A stretch of 64,000 nucleotides of DNA. Origin: Ostreococcus lucimarinus CCE9901 (Eukaryota > Chlorophyta > Mamiellophyceae > Mamiellales > Bathycoccaceae). Under the pieces are notes generated by a model. It made no database searches. It saw only the letters and a program-made list of their open reading frames with translations, and had not been told where the DNA came from. The stretch is taken from NCBI RefSeq assembly GCF_000092065.1, contig NC_009356.1, positions 186,001 through 250,000 of the forward strand, in the 5' to 3' direction. The translations under genes were made by a program, and so were the position numbers. Numbering within the stretch: position 1 is the first letter of the stretch; each line of letters starts with the position of its first letter. Shown one piece after another: positions 39,501 to 47,445 of this stretch.

Positions 39501-40755
39501 CCGTGATATCCGAATTGAAACTCCGCGCGCCATAAAAGGCTGATTCAAGGTTCGTCACTCGCCGCGTGTTCCATGCTCCGATGTTCTGATTGAACGCGGT
39601 AGCTTCTTCAAAAATAGCCTGCATGTCGAGCACGCTTTCCGTGTTCCAGCTTCCGATGTTCTGATTGAACGCAGACGCTCTATAAAACATGTACCTCATT
39701 TTCTGCACGTTGTTCGTGTTCCAAGAAGAGATGTCCTGATTGAACGCCGCGGCTTCTTGAAACATAAAGTTCATCCTCGTCACAAGAGCCGTATTCCACG
39801 CCGAGATGTCCGCGTTAAACGATGTCTTACCTCGAAAAACCTCCGATAAGTCCGTAAGTTGTTCAACGCGCCATAGACGTATCGGCGCGCCCTCGCCGCT
39901 TCCGCAGTCTACGCTCTGCAATTTGCAGTTGCACGCCCCAGAAGGCGAAGCGGCGAGACAGTTGTCCACCGCGGTTTTCAAGGCCGTTTTACTCGTAAAC
40001 GGCGACGGTCCCGTCCAGGCAGAGGCTGGTCCGGCCTTCAACGTCGTCCAATCGTTTCTGCGATACTTCTCAAGCCACTTGGTCGCGCCCTCGAACATAT
40101 CGTTGACATTATTGGTCCCACCGTGCGGCCAACCTGTGATATCTTGATCAAAATTCACGGCGTTTTTGAACATATCAGTGAACCAATTGATCGCGTTTGT
40201 GTTCCAACTAGAGATATCTTCATTGAACGACCTGGCGTTGTCAAACATACCCTCGCAATCAGTGACTTTGGTGACGTTCCAAGCGCCGATGCCCGCGCCG
40301 GTGAACGAACTCGCGCCTCTGAACATGTCCCACATTGTCACTTGCACATTTGACGCTGTGTTTATGGTCCATCCGCCCAGGTTGGCGTTGAATTGGTTTG
40401 TTCTGTACGGAATATTACCGAAACTTTGATCAGTGGCGTATTCAGAATCCGCGAAGACACCCTTGAAACTGACGACGTTCGACACGTCCCACGAGCTTAT
40501 AGGGGGAATGGCATAAGTAACGCCACCTATAGTCACTGTTCCACACGAAGCGCCGGTCGCATCGTGGGCTAAGCAGTGCTTTATCGTCGAGCACATATTG
40601 CATCCCGAGCTTGAATCCCGATTATGTTGCCCTGTGAACGCGCCCGTCGTACAGATGGTGGCGTTGTTGGGCGCGCACAGGACCTGCGCGTCGACGCCGA
40701 TCCATCGCGACCCGATCGCGACGACGACCATCGCCTCCACCATCATCCGCGCCAT
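33508..40755 (-). CDS. Giant DUF285/BspA-repeat membrane protein
   Basis: About 2415 aa in one exon from the ATG at 40755, which gives MARMMVEAMVVVAIGSRWIG and a likely signal peptide cleaved after VDAQ. The frame is open to 41229. Residues ~60-1300 hold about 40 units of ~24 aa of the type F-N-x-x-I-x-x-W-N-T-x-x-V-T-x-M-x-x-M-F, the DUF285 (BspA-type) repeat. They form three arrays separated by Cys-containing spacers (FTSxxxLKxAVxxCLAAS). A Cys-rich EGF-like segment (GSTGLLCRACLEGYYKSG) follows, then several TM helices (AFFVVVAGLVGFKAAEALG; WPTLFWSGALIIPCGLAVVF; more near DYLPIVRLCLQ- and HWISALFVLI-type stretches) and a long helical cytosolic tail. Function unknown; adhesion or sensing is inference. 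Confidence 0.85.
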   Translation of the reverse strand: MARMMVEAMVVVAIGSRWIGVDAQVLCAPNNATICTTGAFTGQHNRDSSSGCNMCSTIKHCLAHDATGASCGTVTIGGVTYAIPPISSWDVSNVVSFKGVFADSEYATDQSFGNIPYRTNQFNANLGGWTINTASNVQVTMWDMFRGASSFTGAGIGAWNVTKVTDCEGMFDNARSFNEDISSWNTNAINWFTDMFKNAVNFDQDITGWPHGGTNNVNDMFEGATKWLEKYRRNDWTTLKAGPASAWTGPSPFTSKTALKTAVDNCLAASPSGACNCKLQSVDCGSGEGAPIRLWRVEQLTDLSEVFRGKTSFNADISAWNTALVTRMNFMFQEAAAFNQDISSWNTNNVQKMRYMFYRASAFNQNIGSWNTESVLDMQAIFEEATAFNQNIGAWNTRRVTNLESAFYGARSFNSDITAWNTEKVTNMRNMLQGATAFNQNIQSWNTARVTNMNSMFKQATSFNQDITKWDTGEVTDMEYMFESATSFNQPLNTWDTSKVTGMHAMFQGTNAPLLNLTIWNTGEVRSTAYMFQGTSFNGSIGGWDVSKVEDFEYMFEGNPSFNQDISSWVVTSAVSMTRMFQGATAFLQDGIRNWSVPAGAGVTNMFSSATAWLTMYRQPDFSASRDGPPSVWVSPGPFTSLSQLKAAVSSCLAASSSGACNCDSAPVDCGPAVYDDITQWNTALITDMSELFKDAQSFNADISAWNTAAVTKMVGMFAGASRFNKAIGSWSTALVTDMSQMFYKANFFTQNVGTWNMVNVGNISSMFEMASDFPGAGIGAWNTRNVVDMAGTFKLALKFNEDISGWNTASVLDMSSMFESAFDFNRPGLGSAGGWVTSSVTDMSSMFSSAKAFAPSDLSGFDVVNVKNMQNMFASANLFNGALSTWNTRAVTNMAGMFSGASTFNQPISSWNTASVGSFEAMFSQASSFSQPIGSWNTGAATSMKEMFYNATAFTSSIDDWDTSNVVDMTDMFAFASTFNSVLASWSTTNLQRMRGMFRGATTFTSDLTSWNTNTVQDMSEVFANATAFAGDIGVWNTSSVTTMANMLQGAALFNSAIGAWDTSSVVNMSYMMADNAAFNQPLYSWDTSNVVDMQYMLYRATTFDQDINNWDTSSVISMASMFEGAVAFNGAGTANSGVGRWNTAAVTSMKRMFASASALNPIIDSGDRFWGAWNTLAVKDMEEMFLGASLFNGGVGNWNTGSVTSMARMFNLATNFNNNNVSSLAWDTSSVVDMNSMFQGASLMDLSINSWNVRQVTDMRNMFAQVTPFKSDITVWNSTVSYENSTGMFADVEHWPLMFKRFDELPNTDGPPNAYIQDCTNNEGVYASIDDFCVPQGECPFPIRCVEGNAGCREGSTGLLCRACLEGYYKSGTQCLECPENSAASAGVAAFFVVVAGLVGFKAAEALGAVSTNMIKKVVETLQFFSISFSVEIKWPLPVLNFADWLKAFNFNIEFLAPECAGANIKWPTLFWSGALIIPCGLAVVFYLRDRYAAYCYEHTVLAIRSAHDGEKTMFWIARPGIFSSKERRTYASESGDRVVKELQRQYKLRATLRVFGSLCLTILYLPIVRLCLQAFDCIKYGSSEARVLVYDVDVDCDSPEHILATSAACGIILAIGVGLPLFVINKVRRIRIDGKLDDARTLDSWGALYDIYRRTELTESDKLEISEIVRNVSRQATIRTPVLSRSTTLAQDGDSHSPTPSGAERKPTLQRTSTLARVEIDKSLSQSVSLRKPTFERTSTFKLDSETEELAAIVDDELFEEQSGQATEKPSFFGRILEKAKSLKNQKSRRERLPELSMKKKPLKRTLTQKARERASKMAWLDRLALNYLAIEMIQKLGVILAGSPNIAEGISIYGLVAVHWISALFVLICQPWRIITLGFAQKKIHNALNKTESTAGFLQGLIPLLGMIFATDSSLTGLSTAFLMGIICALLMVRVGMIVSERLSVSKKVTKKLNFEKEPEESANSVHREFIDLAKAGKIVSIYALRAQVAVSKRKVRARLEATREAMLRRVQHMKDKGDEDPAQIRALLEIANEVAHIVNVCTIQPVPADRDVEQQIESAANLLTTLIEAAEVEFVRRTNANESTAGALHLLLRIHAFDRAAKQLDDDMLEYARGERVTELISLGQEAVALEDEQRTLPEHFGTDELNASILCTQADTFTIQLAQVVSVDDVGRVLVVLNAFDDIIVKHETWRDACIELFRHPESESLVGDNVEANRLLLDETIDALKNHDTYLQNCVVLRAVEWKPLFKNFGDVKFMQVLETMTERIIKSIRSDEEDTSLEQHLQSEVTDFVDWCVRASQSIAESGFSVRCQECAQAAHDNLKILAEKKSKTLEKRAQKQAKKRTKKPGFFGGLFGGGNRQEIDTSLVEAVDVVDVDVQAPVIEAPVIEAPDEGVDVQVDVAPSDTSDVA
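36840..40500 (-). repeat. ~72-bp diverged coding repeats (DUF285 units)
   Basis: Roughly 40 imperfect units encoding DUF285 repeats. In plus-strand text, phrases such as ttgaacatg, gtgttccaa and gacatgtccgtcac recur. Nucleotide identity between units is low, so this is an old protein repeat and not a recent DNA amplification. Confidence 0.85.
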
Positions 40756-40796
40756 CGTCCGCGCGCGCGCGCGCCGTCCGATCCCGCCCCGCGCCG

Positions 40797-40833
<37 letters not shown>

Positions 40834-41400
40834 ATTCGCGCGGCCCGCGGCGACGTTCGAGTTCGACCCCGCGTCCGCGCGCCTCGCCGCGCCTCGCCGC
40901 GATCGCGCGTCGCGCGTCGCGCGCGCCTCGCCGCGCGCGCCTCGCCGCGTCCGCGTCCGCGTCCGCATCGTCGTCGGCGTCGCGCGCGCGCGTTTGACGC
41001 GCGCGGTCGTTCGTCCCCGTCGCCGACGAACGGTCGATTCTCTGCCAGAGAATCTCTGGATTTGATTTTTCATGGGATCGCGTGCGCGCGGATTACGTGA
41101 TCGACCGCGGTCGCGCGGTGTAAACAGGTGTTCGGACATTCGGTCACCCCGCGGACTGTTTGCCCAGTGCGATGCGCGTCGCGCGGCGTCGCGTCGCCCC
41201 GCGCGCGGCGCGCGGCGCGCGCGCGGCACGCGTCGACGCGACGCGCGCGCGCGATCGAGCGCGCGCGCGCACCGGCGACGGACGACGCGGCGACGAGGGC
41301 GCGCGAAGGCGCGAACGCGCGCGAGACGGCGAATTCACGGGCGCGGAATTCAGTTTGAATCGATCGCGCGCGCGACGGACGACGGACGACGGACGACGGC
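40756..41400. promoter_or_regulatory. Divergent intergenic region upstream of the DUF285 gene
   Basis: 645 bp between the DUF285 start and the lysine-rich protein start. It contains a perfect (gtc)11 run at 40799-40831 and long CpG-rich stretches. The DUF285 frame is open to 41229, so a longer N-terminus is possible, but the translated sequence (Arg/Thr-rich with a Thr run) has no domain, and a signal peptide sits immediately after the chosen ATG. Confidence 0.4.
40799..40831. repeat. (gtc)11 trinucleotide microsatellite
   Basis: Eleven uninterrupted gtc units in the upstream region of the DUF285 gene; on the minus strand they read (gac)11. Confidence 0.95.
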
Positions 41401-41925
41401 ATGCCGCCGAAGACGACGGCGACGGGGAAGAAACCGGCGGGGAAGGGGACGAAGAAACCGGCGGGGGTGAAGAAGCCGGCGGCGAAGAAGAAGAAAGCGG
41501 CGACGAAGAAGAAGAAGGCGGCGACGAAGAAGAAGGCGACGGCGAAGGCGGAGGCGCCGAAGAACGATTACGAATTGCACGGACAGAAGCGGGACGCGCC
41601 GGACGAGACGGATCCGTTGAGGAAGTTTTACGCGTCGTTGAGGCGACAGAATCCGAAGAGCGTGATGGCGGAGGTGTGGTTGATGGAGCACGGGTTGCTC
41701 GAGGACGCCGAGGCGCAGGCGGACGCGTACAAGCGGTTTTTGAAGAGTAAGGGGAGAGCGGTGCCGAAGCTTGCGGTGAAAAAGACGACCACGGTGAAGA
41801 AGGAACCGAAATCGGAGGTGAAGACGGAAGCGGTGAGTGAAGAACAGGTGAAACCGACGGTGGCGTTGGACGACGAGGACTCGGACTCGGACGTGCCGCT
41901 CGCGCGACGCGCTTCGCTGAAATAA
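41401..41925 (+). CDS. Lysine-rich conserved protein, probably nuclear
   Basis: 174 aa. Residues 1-50 are a linker-histone-like tail of Lys/Ala/Pro with repeated KKKAATKKK. The central block DPLRKFYASLRRQNPKSVMA followed by EVWLMEHGLL resembles a conserved motif of small uncharacterised plant proteins (L-R-R-F-Y-x-S-L-x-x-Q-x-P-x-S-x-M-A). The C-terminus is acidic with KKEPKSEVKTE and a Ser/Asp cluster. No globular histone H1 (winged-helix) domain is visible, so it is not a true H1. Function unknown. Confidence 0.72.
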   Translation: MPPKTTATGKKPAGKGTKKPAGVKKPAAKKKKAATKKKKAATKKKATAKAEAPKNDYELHGQKRDAPDETDPLRKFYASLRRQNPKSVMAEVWLMEHGLLEDAEAQADAYKRFLKSKGRAVPKLAVKKTTTVKKEPKSEVKTEAVSEEQVKPTVALDDEDSDSDVPLARRASLK

Positions 41926-42131
41926 AGACTCGAAGCGACGCCGTCGGCGATTCACCAGCGCACGACGACGCGTATTCGTATAGCCCTTAGTGCTCTTTTA
42001 ATCAATCGCGAGTTGTGGATTGATCGGTCGCGGTCGATGATCGCGGCGTCGCCGAGCTATTTCTGGATAGCGCTTTTTGTGGAAGCAGCACACCGCGGAG
42101 CCTCGAGGAGCGCTCGCGCGCGTGTCGCCCG

Positions 42132-42854
42132 ATGCCTCGCGAGGCGCGATATGACACCCTCTACCCCGTGTCCGCGCGTCAATACTACGATTTAATGCTC
42201 TCGAGCGCGTTTCAGCGCGACGTGCACGTCAATGGATTGGGCATGCGGGTCTGGGACAACGTCGACGAATACCCGCGACCGCGGCGATTACATCGTAAGG
42301 CGTACAGCGAACCGACGCTGCGATTGCCAAAATGGATGGCTCGATTCGCGCGCAAGTCGCAGGCGTACACGGAGTATTCGGAATTCGACCCGGAGACACT
42401 GTCGAGAACGACGCGCGTCGTCCCGACGTTGGGCGCGAACGTGATGGAGTTCACCGTGGAGGAGCGATACGTCGATCGCGAACCGAGTGCGAACTCAAAG
42501 ACGAAACGGGGTAAGCGGTCCACGACGGTCGAGCGTGCGGGCTGCGTGGTTATTTCAGTGGTGCGTATTCGATGCAAGGTGCGGTTGTTTCGTAACTTGT
42601 TTGAGCGATGGATTTTAGAACAAAGCGAACTCAAAGTGGCGCAGAGAGATGCGTACGTGTTGAACGCGTTGAAAGAAAACGCTTACGACGATCTGTTGGC
42701 TCGCGACGAGCTCGAGAAAGCTCAATCGCAACGTGACGCGATCGACGCGCACGCTTCGTCGCCGCTGACGTCGATTGCGCGCACCGCCACCGCATCTGCT
42801 GCTATCGTCGTGGTAAGGCTTCTCGTCGCGCGGCCCGGCCGCCGAAGCCGCTAA
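42132..42854 (+). CDS. Hypothetical protein, possibly START/SRPBCC-like
   Basis: 240 aa, not firmly recognised. The order YPVSARQYYDLMLSSAFQRD at the N-terminus, RTTRVVPTLGANVMEFTVEE in the middle and a long amphipathic helix FRNLFERWILEQSELKVAQR near the end resembles the helix-sheet-long-helix plan of START-like lipid-binding proteins. No specific family motif confirms it. The C-terminal ~40 residues are Ala/Val/Arg-rich. It converges with the farnesyltransferase gene, 36 bp apart. Confidence 0.5.
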   Translation: MPREARYDTLYPVSARQYYDLMLSSAFQRDVHVNGLGMRVWDNVDEYPRPRRLHRKAYSEPTLRLPKWMARFARKSQAYTEYSEFDPETLSRTTRVVPTLGANVMEFTVEERYVDREPSANSKTKRGKRSTTVERAGCVVISVVRIRCKVRLFRNLFERWILEQSELKVAQRDAYVLNALKENAYDDLLARDELEKAQSQRDAIDAHASSPLTSIARTATASAAIVVVRLLVARPGRRSR

Positions 42855-42890
42855 CTTCTATACCTATAGCGAATTAATTAATTCTAGTTT

Positions 42891-44165
42891 CTAGTGCTTT
42901 CTACTCATCCAAGCCGTGTACTTGTGCTCGACGACATTTACGAGAGGTTCGAGCTTTACGAGCGCGTTCGACTCCGTCGGTCCGACTACCTCAACAACGC
43001 CACAACGTCCGAAATGCTGCGCCAGACTCAAGCCGCTGAGACAATAACACGTGTGATAGTGATCTCGACCCGTTCCAGGCTTGTCGCGCAACCCGCCCGC
43101 ACCCTGTTCGGATTGGCAACAATCCAGAATCCACCCTTGCAGGGCGCCGTTCGCAAACGGAGCCGGCGCAGGGATCGACGACGGAAACTCTGCGGGCGTA
43201 AACAAAGTCGCCGCACACGCACCCATGGGACGAGCATTGAATGCGAAATCTCTTGGATCGATTTGAGAGCCTTCTGGTGTCACCACGTGTCGGCTTTGGT
43301 GAATAAACTGTTCGAGAAGGTGCGAGTTCGCGAGGGCCAACAGCGGAAAGCAACCACCTTGCCAGAACGAATAGCACCCATCAACGAGTTTGTTCGTTCG
43401 ACCATTAAACCCGCCCTCGATCTCTCCTTGCCTGTTCGCCAACCAGCGCTCGAGACTCGCTAGATCTAACGCCCCAATGTCGCCCGCCAACGCGCACGCC
43501 GCGAGCCCGCAAAACGTGTAACCGCCGTGCGCCTCCCCACGCGGCTCGCCACCGATACCACCCTCGTAACTCTGACAGCTCGCCACGAATGAGCTCACAC
43601 CACGCGTCAACTCTTCATCGAGGACTCCGCACAAGTGCGCGGTCGCCAACGCGGCGTAGCATCCTCGCGTATCGCTCTCGCCGCCTTCGTGCACGCGAAA
43701 GCCACCCGTGCGCGAATCCTTCAGAGACAACAAAAAAGCCCTCAAATCCGCCCCTACGATCGCCTCGCGCGCCTCATCGGTGCCGATCGTCACCAACGCG
43801 CACGTCGCCGCGTACGTCGTCGCGATGTGCGGCATCTGTCCCGGACCACCGCCGAAGCCAAAGCACGCGCGCTCGCCGCGTCGACTTCGGCAGCGCCTCA
43901 AAAACCGCACGACGTCCGACGCCAGCGCTTCATCGCGCTCGCGTAGGTCCACACCGAGGAGTGCGAGTCCGTGCACGCACCAGTACACGACCCACGCCCG
44001 CGAGGCGTCGAGCGAGGTGAAAGCGGTCGGGAGCGTTCTCAGGCCACCGAGCAAATACTCCACGTGTGCGTCCCTGGCGAGCGCGGACGCGCGATCGGGG
44101 CGCTCGTAGATGTCGCGCGCGATGTTTTCGAGGTTCAACACCGCCTCCGCGGATGCGGAGGTCAT
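42891..44165 (-). CDS. Protein farnesyltransferase beta subunit
   Basis: 424 aa. The catalytic beta subunit attaches C15 farnesyl to the CaaX cysteine in the cytosol, with the shared alpha subunit. It shows alpha-alpha barrel prenyltransferase repeats (GGFRVHEGGESDTRGCYAAL, YEGGIGGEPRGEAHGGYTFC, EGGFNGRTNKLVDGCYSFW). Zinc ligands are identifiable: Asp and Cys in KLVDGCYSFWQGG and His in DHYHTCYCLSG, as in FTase (GGTase-I beta is shorter). Plant orthologue ERA1 controls ABA response. An insert GSQIDPRDFAFNARPMG lies before the last repeats. ICMT, a later enzyme of the same pathway, is at 21671. Confidence 0.93.
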   Translation of the reverse strand: MTSASAEAVLNLENIARDIYERPDRASALARDAHVEYLLGGLRTLPTAFTSLDASRAWVVYWCVHGLALLGVDLRERDEALASDVVRFLRRCRSRRGERACFGFGGGPGQMPHIATTYAATCALVTIGTDEAREAIVGADLRAFLLSLKDSRTGGFRVHEGGESDTRGCYAALATAHLCGVLDEELTRGVSSFVASCQSYEGGIGGEPRGEAHGGYTFCGLAACALAGDIGALDLASLERWLANRQGEIEGGFNGRTNKLVDGCYSFWQGGCFPLLALANSHLLEQFIHQSRHVVTPEGSQIDPRDFAFNARPMGACAATLFTPAEFPSSIPAPAPFANGALQGWILDCCQSEQGAGGLRDKPGTGRDHYHTCYCLSGLSLAQHFGRCGVVEVVGPTESNALVKLEPLVNVVEHKYTAWMSRKH

Positions 44166-44310
44166 GTCGCTCGAGCGATCGCTCTAGGGAGGCGAACTGT
44201 GGCGGCGGGACGCGGCGTACCAACCAACTCGTGCTAGAAATTAAATAAGCTATTACGCGTCGAGCAACGCGCGACAACGGACGCGAACGAAGTGTTACCG
44301 TGGGTGCGAC

Positions 44311-45258
44311 TCACAGTGGCTCAAGCAAGCGCTTCATCCACTCCACGCTCACGAACCGCACCATGTTGAGCGGTACCTGCCGAGCGGTGGTCGGGACGAG
44401 CCCCTTGTACACGGCGAACACGCCCTCGCGTCTGACCGTCTTCGCGATGCAATCTAACGTCCCAGAATACGGCATTTTACCGTGTTCGTCGGCTTTCATG
44501 CTCATCAAGCGCGACTTGGCGAGATCGATCGGGTTCGACGTCAGCGCGGCGACGACGCCGGCGCCAAACGACGCCCCGGTTTGCGCCAACAATCCATCGT
44601 TTAACGACGTGTGCTCGACGATGTAATGCTTGGCTTGATCGTACACCGCCATCTGACTCGCCGTGACGATCATCGCTCGATTCACCGTCGGCGCGCACCC
44701 TCGCCAGAGCGCTCCGACGCCTTCCTCTCTCGCCACTCGCATCAACGCGTCGGCGCCGTTGCGATAATTCCTTCGCAACTCCACCGGCAACCGTCCATCG
44801 GCCTGCATCCGCACCATGGCTAAGTCCGCTGGATTTCCAACCGCCGCGCCGATCGCGCCCGCGCCGATCCCACACATCGTCATCTTCCAAAACGGCAACT
44901 TTTCGTCGCCTTCGCTTCGCAGCGCCGCCTTGAGCGCGTCGTACGCCCCGAACTTGGTCCCTATGAACGACGCCTGTCGCATCAGCGACGCCGTGAGCCC
45001 TTTGTAAAGTCCGAGCGCACCTTCCACTCGCAGGACGTGCGCGAACGTGGACACCATCCCCGGCGCGCGCGTCGAGGCGCGCGAAGATGCGGCGGCCGCC
45101 GCTTTATCCACCTCGCCTCTGAGCTGCATGCGAACTTTGACGAGGTCTATCGGGTGCGTCACCGCGCCCGACGCCATGGCGCCCAAAGAGCCGCTCGCGA
45201 AGCCTTTCCACGCGGCGGGGCCGGAGGGCTGAGACAGTCCCGCGGCGTTTGTGCTCAT
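44311..45258 (-). CDS. Mitochondrial carrier, dicarboxylate/oxoglutarate type
   Basis: 315 aa. Three ~100-aa carrier repeats with P-x-D-x-x-K/R signatures PIDLVKVRMQ, PADLAMVRMQ and PIDLAKSRLM, each followed by a G-x-x-x-L-Y-K/W-R-G-type matrix motif (EGALGLYKGL, EGVGALWRGC, EGVFAVYKGL). Best resemblance is to plant DIC/oxoglutarate-malate carriers of the UCP-like branch. It would exchange dicarboxylates across the inner mitochondrial membrane; exact substrate is inference. Confidence 0.9.
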   Translation of the reverse strand: MSTNAAGLSQPSGPAAWKGFASGSLGAMASGAVTHPIDLVKVRMQLRGEVDKAAAAASSRASTRAPGMVSTFAHVLRVEGALGLYKGLTASLMRQASFIGTKFGAYDALKAALRSEGDEKLPFWKMTMCGIGAGAIGAAVGNPADLAMVRMQADGRLPVELRRNYRNGADALMRVAREEGVGALWRGCAPTVNRAMIVTASQMAVYDQAKHYIVEHTSLNDGLLAQTGASFGAGVVAALTSNPIDLAKSRLMSMKADEHGKMPYSGTLDCIAKTVRREGVFAVYKGLVPTTARQVPLNMVRFVSVEWMKRLLEPL

Positions 45259-45323
45259 CGCGCGTCGAAGTCTGGGACGGCTGAGGCGCGAGGCGCGAGT
45301 TACAAGGCAAACGTCGCCGCGGG

Positions 45324-46877
45324 CTAAGTCTTTCGTTCTATGGGCTTTTGATCGGCACCGCGGGCGTTCCAGAGTAATCCCTGCTTAACGGCGGCGAACC
45401 AATCGTTGTTTTCGCTGGCGTTGCACACGCTCGGGACGGGAAAACCGGCGACGCGCACGACGACGGCGTCGCCGCGGGCGAGCTCGGTTTGGAATTTGCC
45501 GTCGAACGCGGCCCAGGCGGTGTTGCGAGCGTCGCGCGGGCACGTGATGGTGACCACGACGGAGTCAGGCAGAACGATGGGGCGGAAAGAGAGGGAGTGC
45601 GGACAAATCGGGGTGACGCACAGCGCCGGTACGCCGGGATGCACCATGGAGCCGCCGGCGGCGAGCGAGTACGCCGTGCTCCCGGTGGGGGAGCTTAAAA
45701 TGACGCCATCAGCGGCGACTTTGGTGACGTGATAACCGTCGACTGCGATATCGAGCTCGACCATGACCGGCTTCGGACCGCGATCGATGAGAACTTCGTT
45801 TAGGACGTATCGCCACTGCGACGACACGCCTTCGGCTGAGACGACTTTAGCCACGAGTCGGCTTCGCATCGAGATCGTAAAATCTCCCTGCATCACGACA
45901 GCGAGTTTCTTCTCCATGTCATCCACCCTGTGCGACGTGAGAAATCCGAGCGAACCCATGGCGAAAGGCACCACGGGGGGCATCGCCTTCGGGAAATACT
46001 TTGATGCCCACAAAATCGTGCCGTCCCCGCCCAAGACGACGATGAAATCGATAATCTCATCCAGATGAAAGCTTGCATCGCCTGCATCCCAAGTCTGACA
46101 ATCACCCTGTAACTCGGCGAACTCATCCCACACCGCGCGTTCGAGCCAAGCGGTAACGCCCTTACTCTTCAGCACGCGCGTCGCGCGAATCATCATCTCC
46201 GCCGCCGCGGCGTCGTGAATCTTCTTCACCACAAGCGCATTCCTCGGCGCCTCGAGCCAGGAAAACTTACTGTGCGGCAAACCTTTCTGCTTCGTGCGGA
46301 TCTTTCTATCGAGCGGTTCCAGGACTTCCACTCCCTCGTCGTTCGCCAGCACCAACTCGAACGCCGCCTTGAGCGTCCCTCGCGCCTCCGCCGACGCCGA
46401 CGGCGGCGATTCGATCAACGACTGCGCGCTCGCCCGCCCTCGCCCACACGGCGGCTCTACGCCATCGTCCAATCCATCGCTATCGTCGTCGGCCTCGCCG
46501 CCGCCCGCGCTGCTCGTGAATCCTTCGCCTTGCTCGTCGCACTCGCGAACGACGAATTTGTGACTCTTCGTGCGGAAGCCAGCCAACCGCTTTTCCCTGG
46601 CGCTCGTCGTGAGCGACTCCGTGCTCTCGCTCCGGTGCACGCTGATTGGCTCGACGCCCTCGTCTTCGAAGCGCACGCCGCGCGCGCGCGACGACGGCGC
46701 CGAGGCGTCGACATCGGGACGATTACGCAGCGATTCGACCAAACGTTTGAGCTCGACGTTCTCGCGCTCGAGCGCGCGCGCGCGGTCCTCGGCGCGCGCG
46801 TCGTCGGCGTGGATAGTTTTTAGACGCTCGAGCGCGCGCTCGAGCGCGGGCACGTCGATCGGGTCGGCGCGGGACAT
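45324..46877 (-). CDS. NAD(H) kinase
   Basis: 517 aa from the ATG at 46877 (the frame is open to a TTG at 46976). It phosphorylates NAD(H) to NADP(H) with ATP. Catalytic GGDGT in FIVVLGGDGTILWASKYF, GSLGFLTSH, LNEVLIDRG and glycine-rich SSPTGSTAYSLAAGG are all present. The N-terminal ~230 residues are a charged, low-complexity extension with a short coiled coil, as in plant NADK1-type enzymes. No clear transit peptide is seen. Confidence 0.95.
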   Translation of the reverse strand: MSRADPIDVPALERALERLKTIHADDARAEDRARALERENVELKRLVESLRNRPDVDASAPSSRARGVRFEDEGVEPISVHRSESTESLTTSAREKRLAGFRTKSHKFVVRECDEQGEGFTSSAGGGEADDDSDGLDDGVEPPCGRGRASAQSLIESPPSASAEARGTLKAAFELVLANDEGVEVLEPLDRKIRTKQKGLPHSKFSWLEAPRNALVVKKIHDAAAAEMMIRATRVLKSKGVTAWLERAVWDEFAELQGDCQTWDAGDASFHLDEIIDFIVVLGGDGTILWASKYFPKAMPPVVPFAMGSLGFLTSHRVDDMEKKLAVVMQGDFTISMRSRLVAKVVSAEGVSSQWRYVLNEVLIDRGPKPVMVELDIAVDGYHVTKVAADGVILSSPTGSTAYSLAAGGSMVHPGVPALCVTPICPHSLSFRPIVLPDSVVVTITCPRDARNTAWAAFDGKFQTELARGDAVVVRVAGFPVPSVCNASENNDWFAAVKQGLLWNARGADQKPIERKT

Positions 46878-46997
46878 CGCGCGAGGCGCGCAGTGCGTTC
46901 GAAGCCGACCCGCCGCGCGCGCTCGCCAATCTTCATAAAACGAATGAAACGACCATCGTCTCGCATCACAATTCAAATCAATCGGCGTTCGTCGAGG

Positions 46998-47412
46998 CTA
47001 CAGCTCATCGTCCTCGTCGAAGGCGTTTCGACGACGATCAAAGTTAATTTTACCCACGCGTCCGCTCGCCGCGCCGCTCGCGCCGCCAGCCGCGTTTTCC
47101 AACATTCCAATCAACGCCTGTTCGCTCACCCTGCGCACGCGTCCCGCCCGCGCGGCGCGAAGTATGCTCTCCTCGAGCGCTCGCGCTTTTTCCGGCTTCA
47201 CGATCGCTATTCGGCTCAGTCGCTCTCTCGCCGCGGGTTCGAGCGCGCTCGCGAGCGCCGCGCCGCGTCGCGCCTCGTCCTCCCTCGCGCGCGCCTCCGC
47301 GTTCGCCGTCTCCTCCGCGTTCACGACGCCGTCGCCGTCCGCGTCCGCCTGTCGTCGTCGTCGTCGTCGTCGTCGTCAGTCTCGCGGTTTCGTCGTCGGC
47401 GTCCGTCGCGCG

Positions 47413-47445
<33 letters not shown>

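Noticed and set aside
36840-40500. Periodic repeats considered as a CRISPR-like or satellite array
   Set aside because: The ~72-bp period keeps one reading frame with DUF285 consensus and variable nucleotides, so it is a protein repeat.
40756-41229. 158-codon N-terminal extension of the DUF285 protein
   Set aside because: Arg/Thr-rich low complexity with a (GTC)11 run; a convincing signal peptide starts at the internal ATG at 40755.
41401-41550. Lysine-rich start considered as linker histone H1
   Set aside because: No winged-helix globular domain follows; the conserved block belongs to a different small-protein type.
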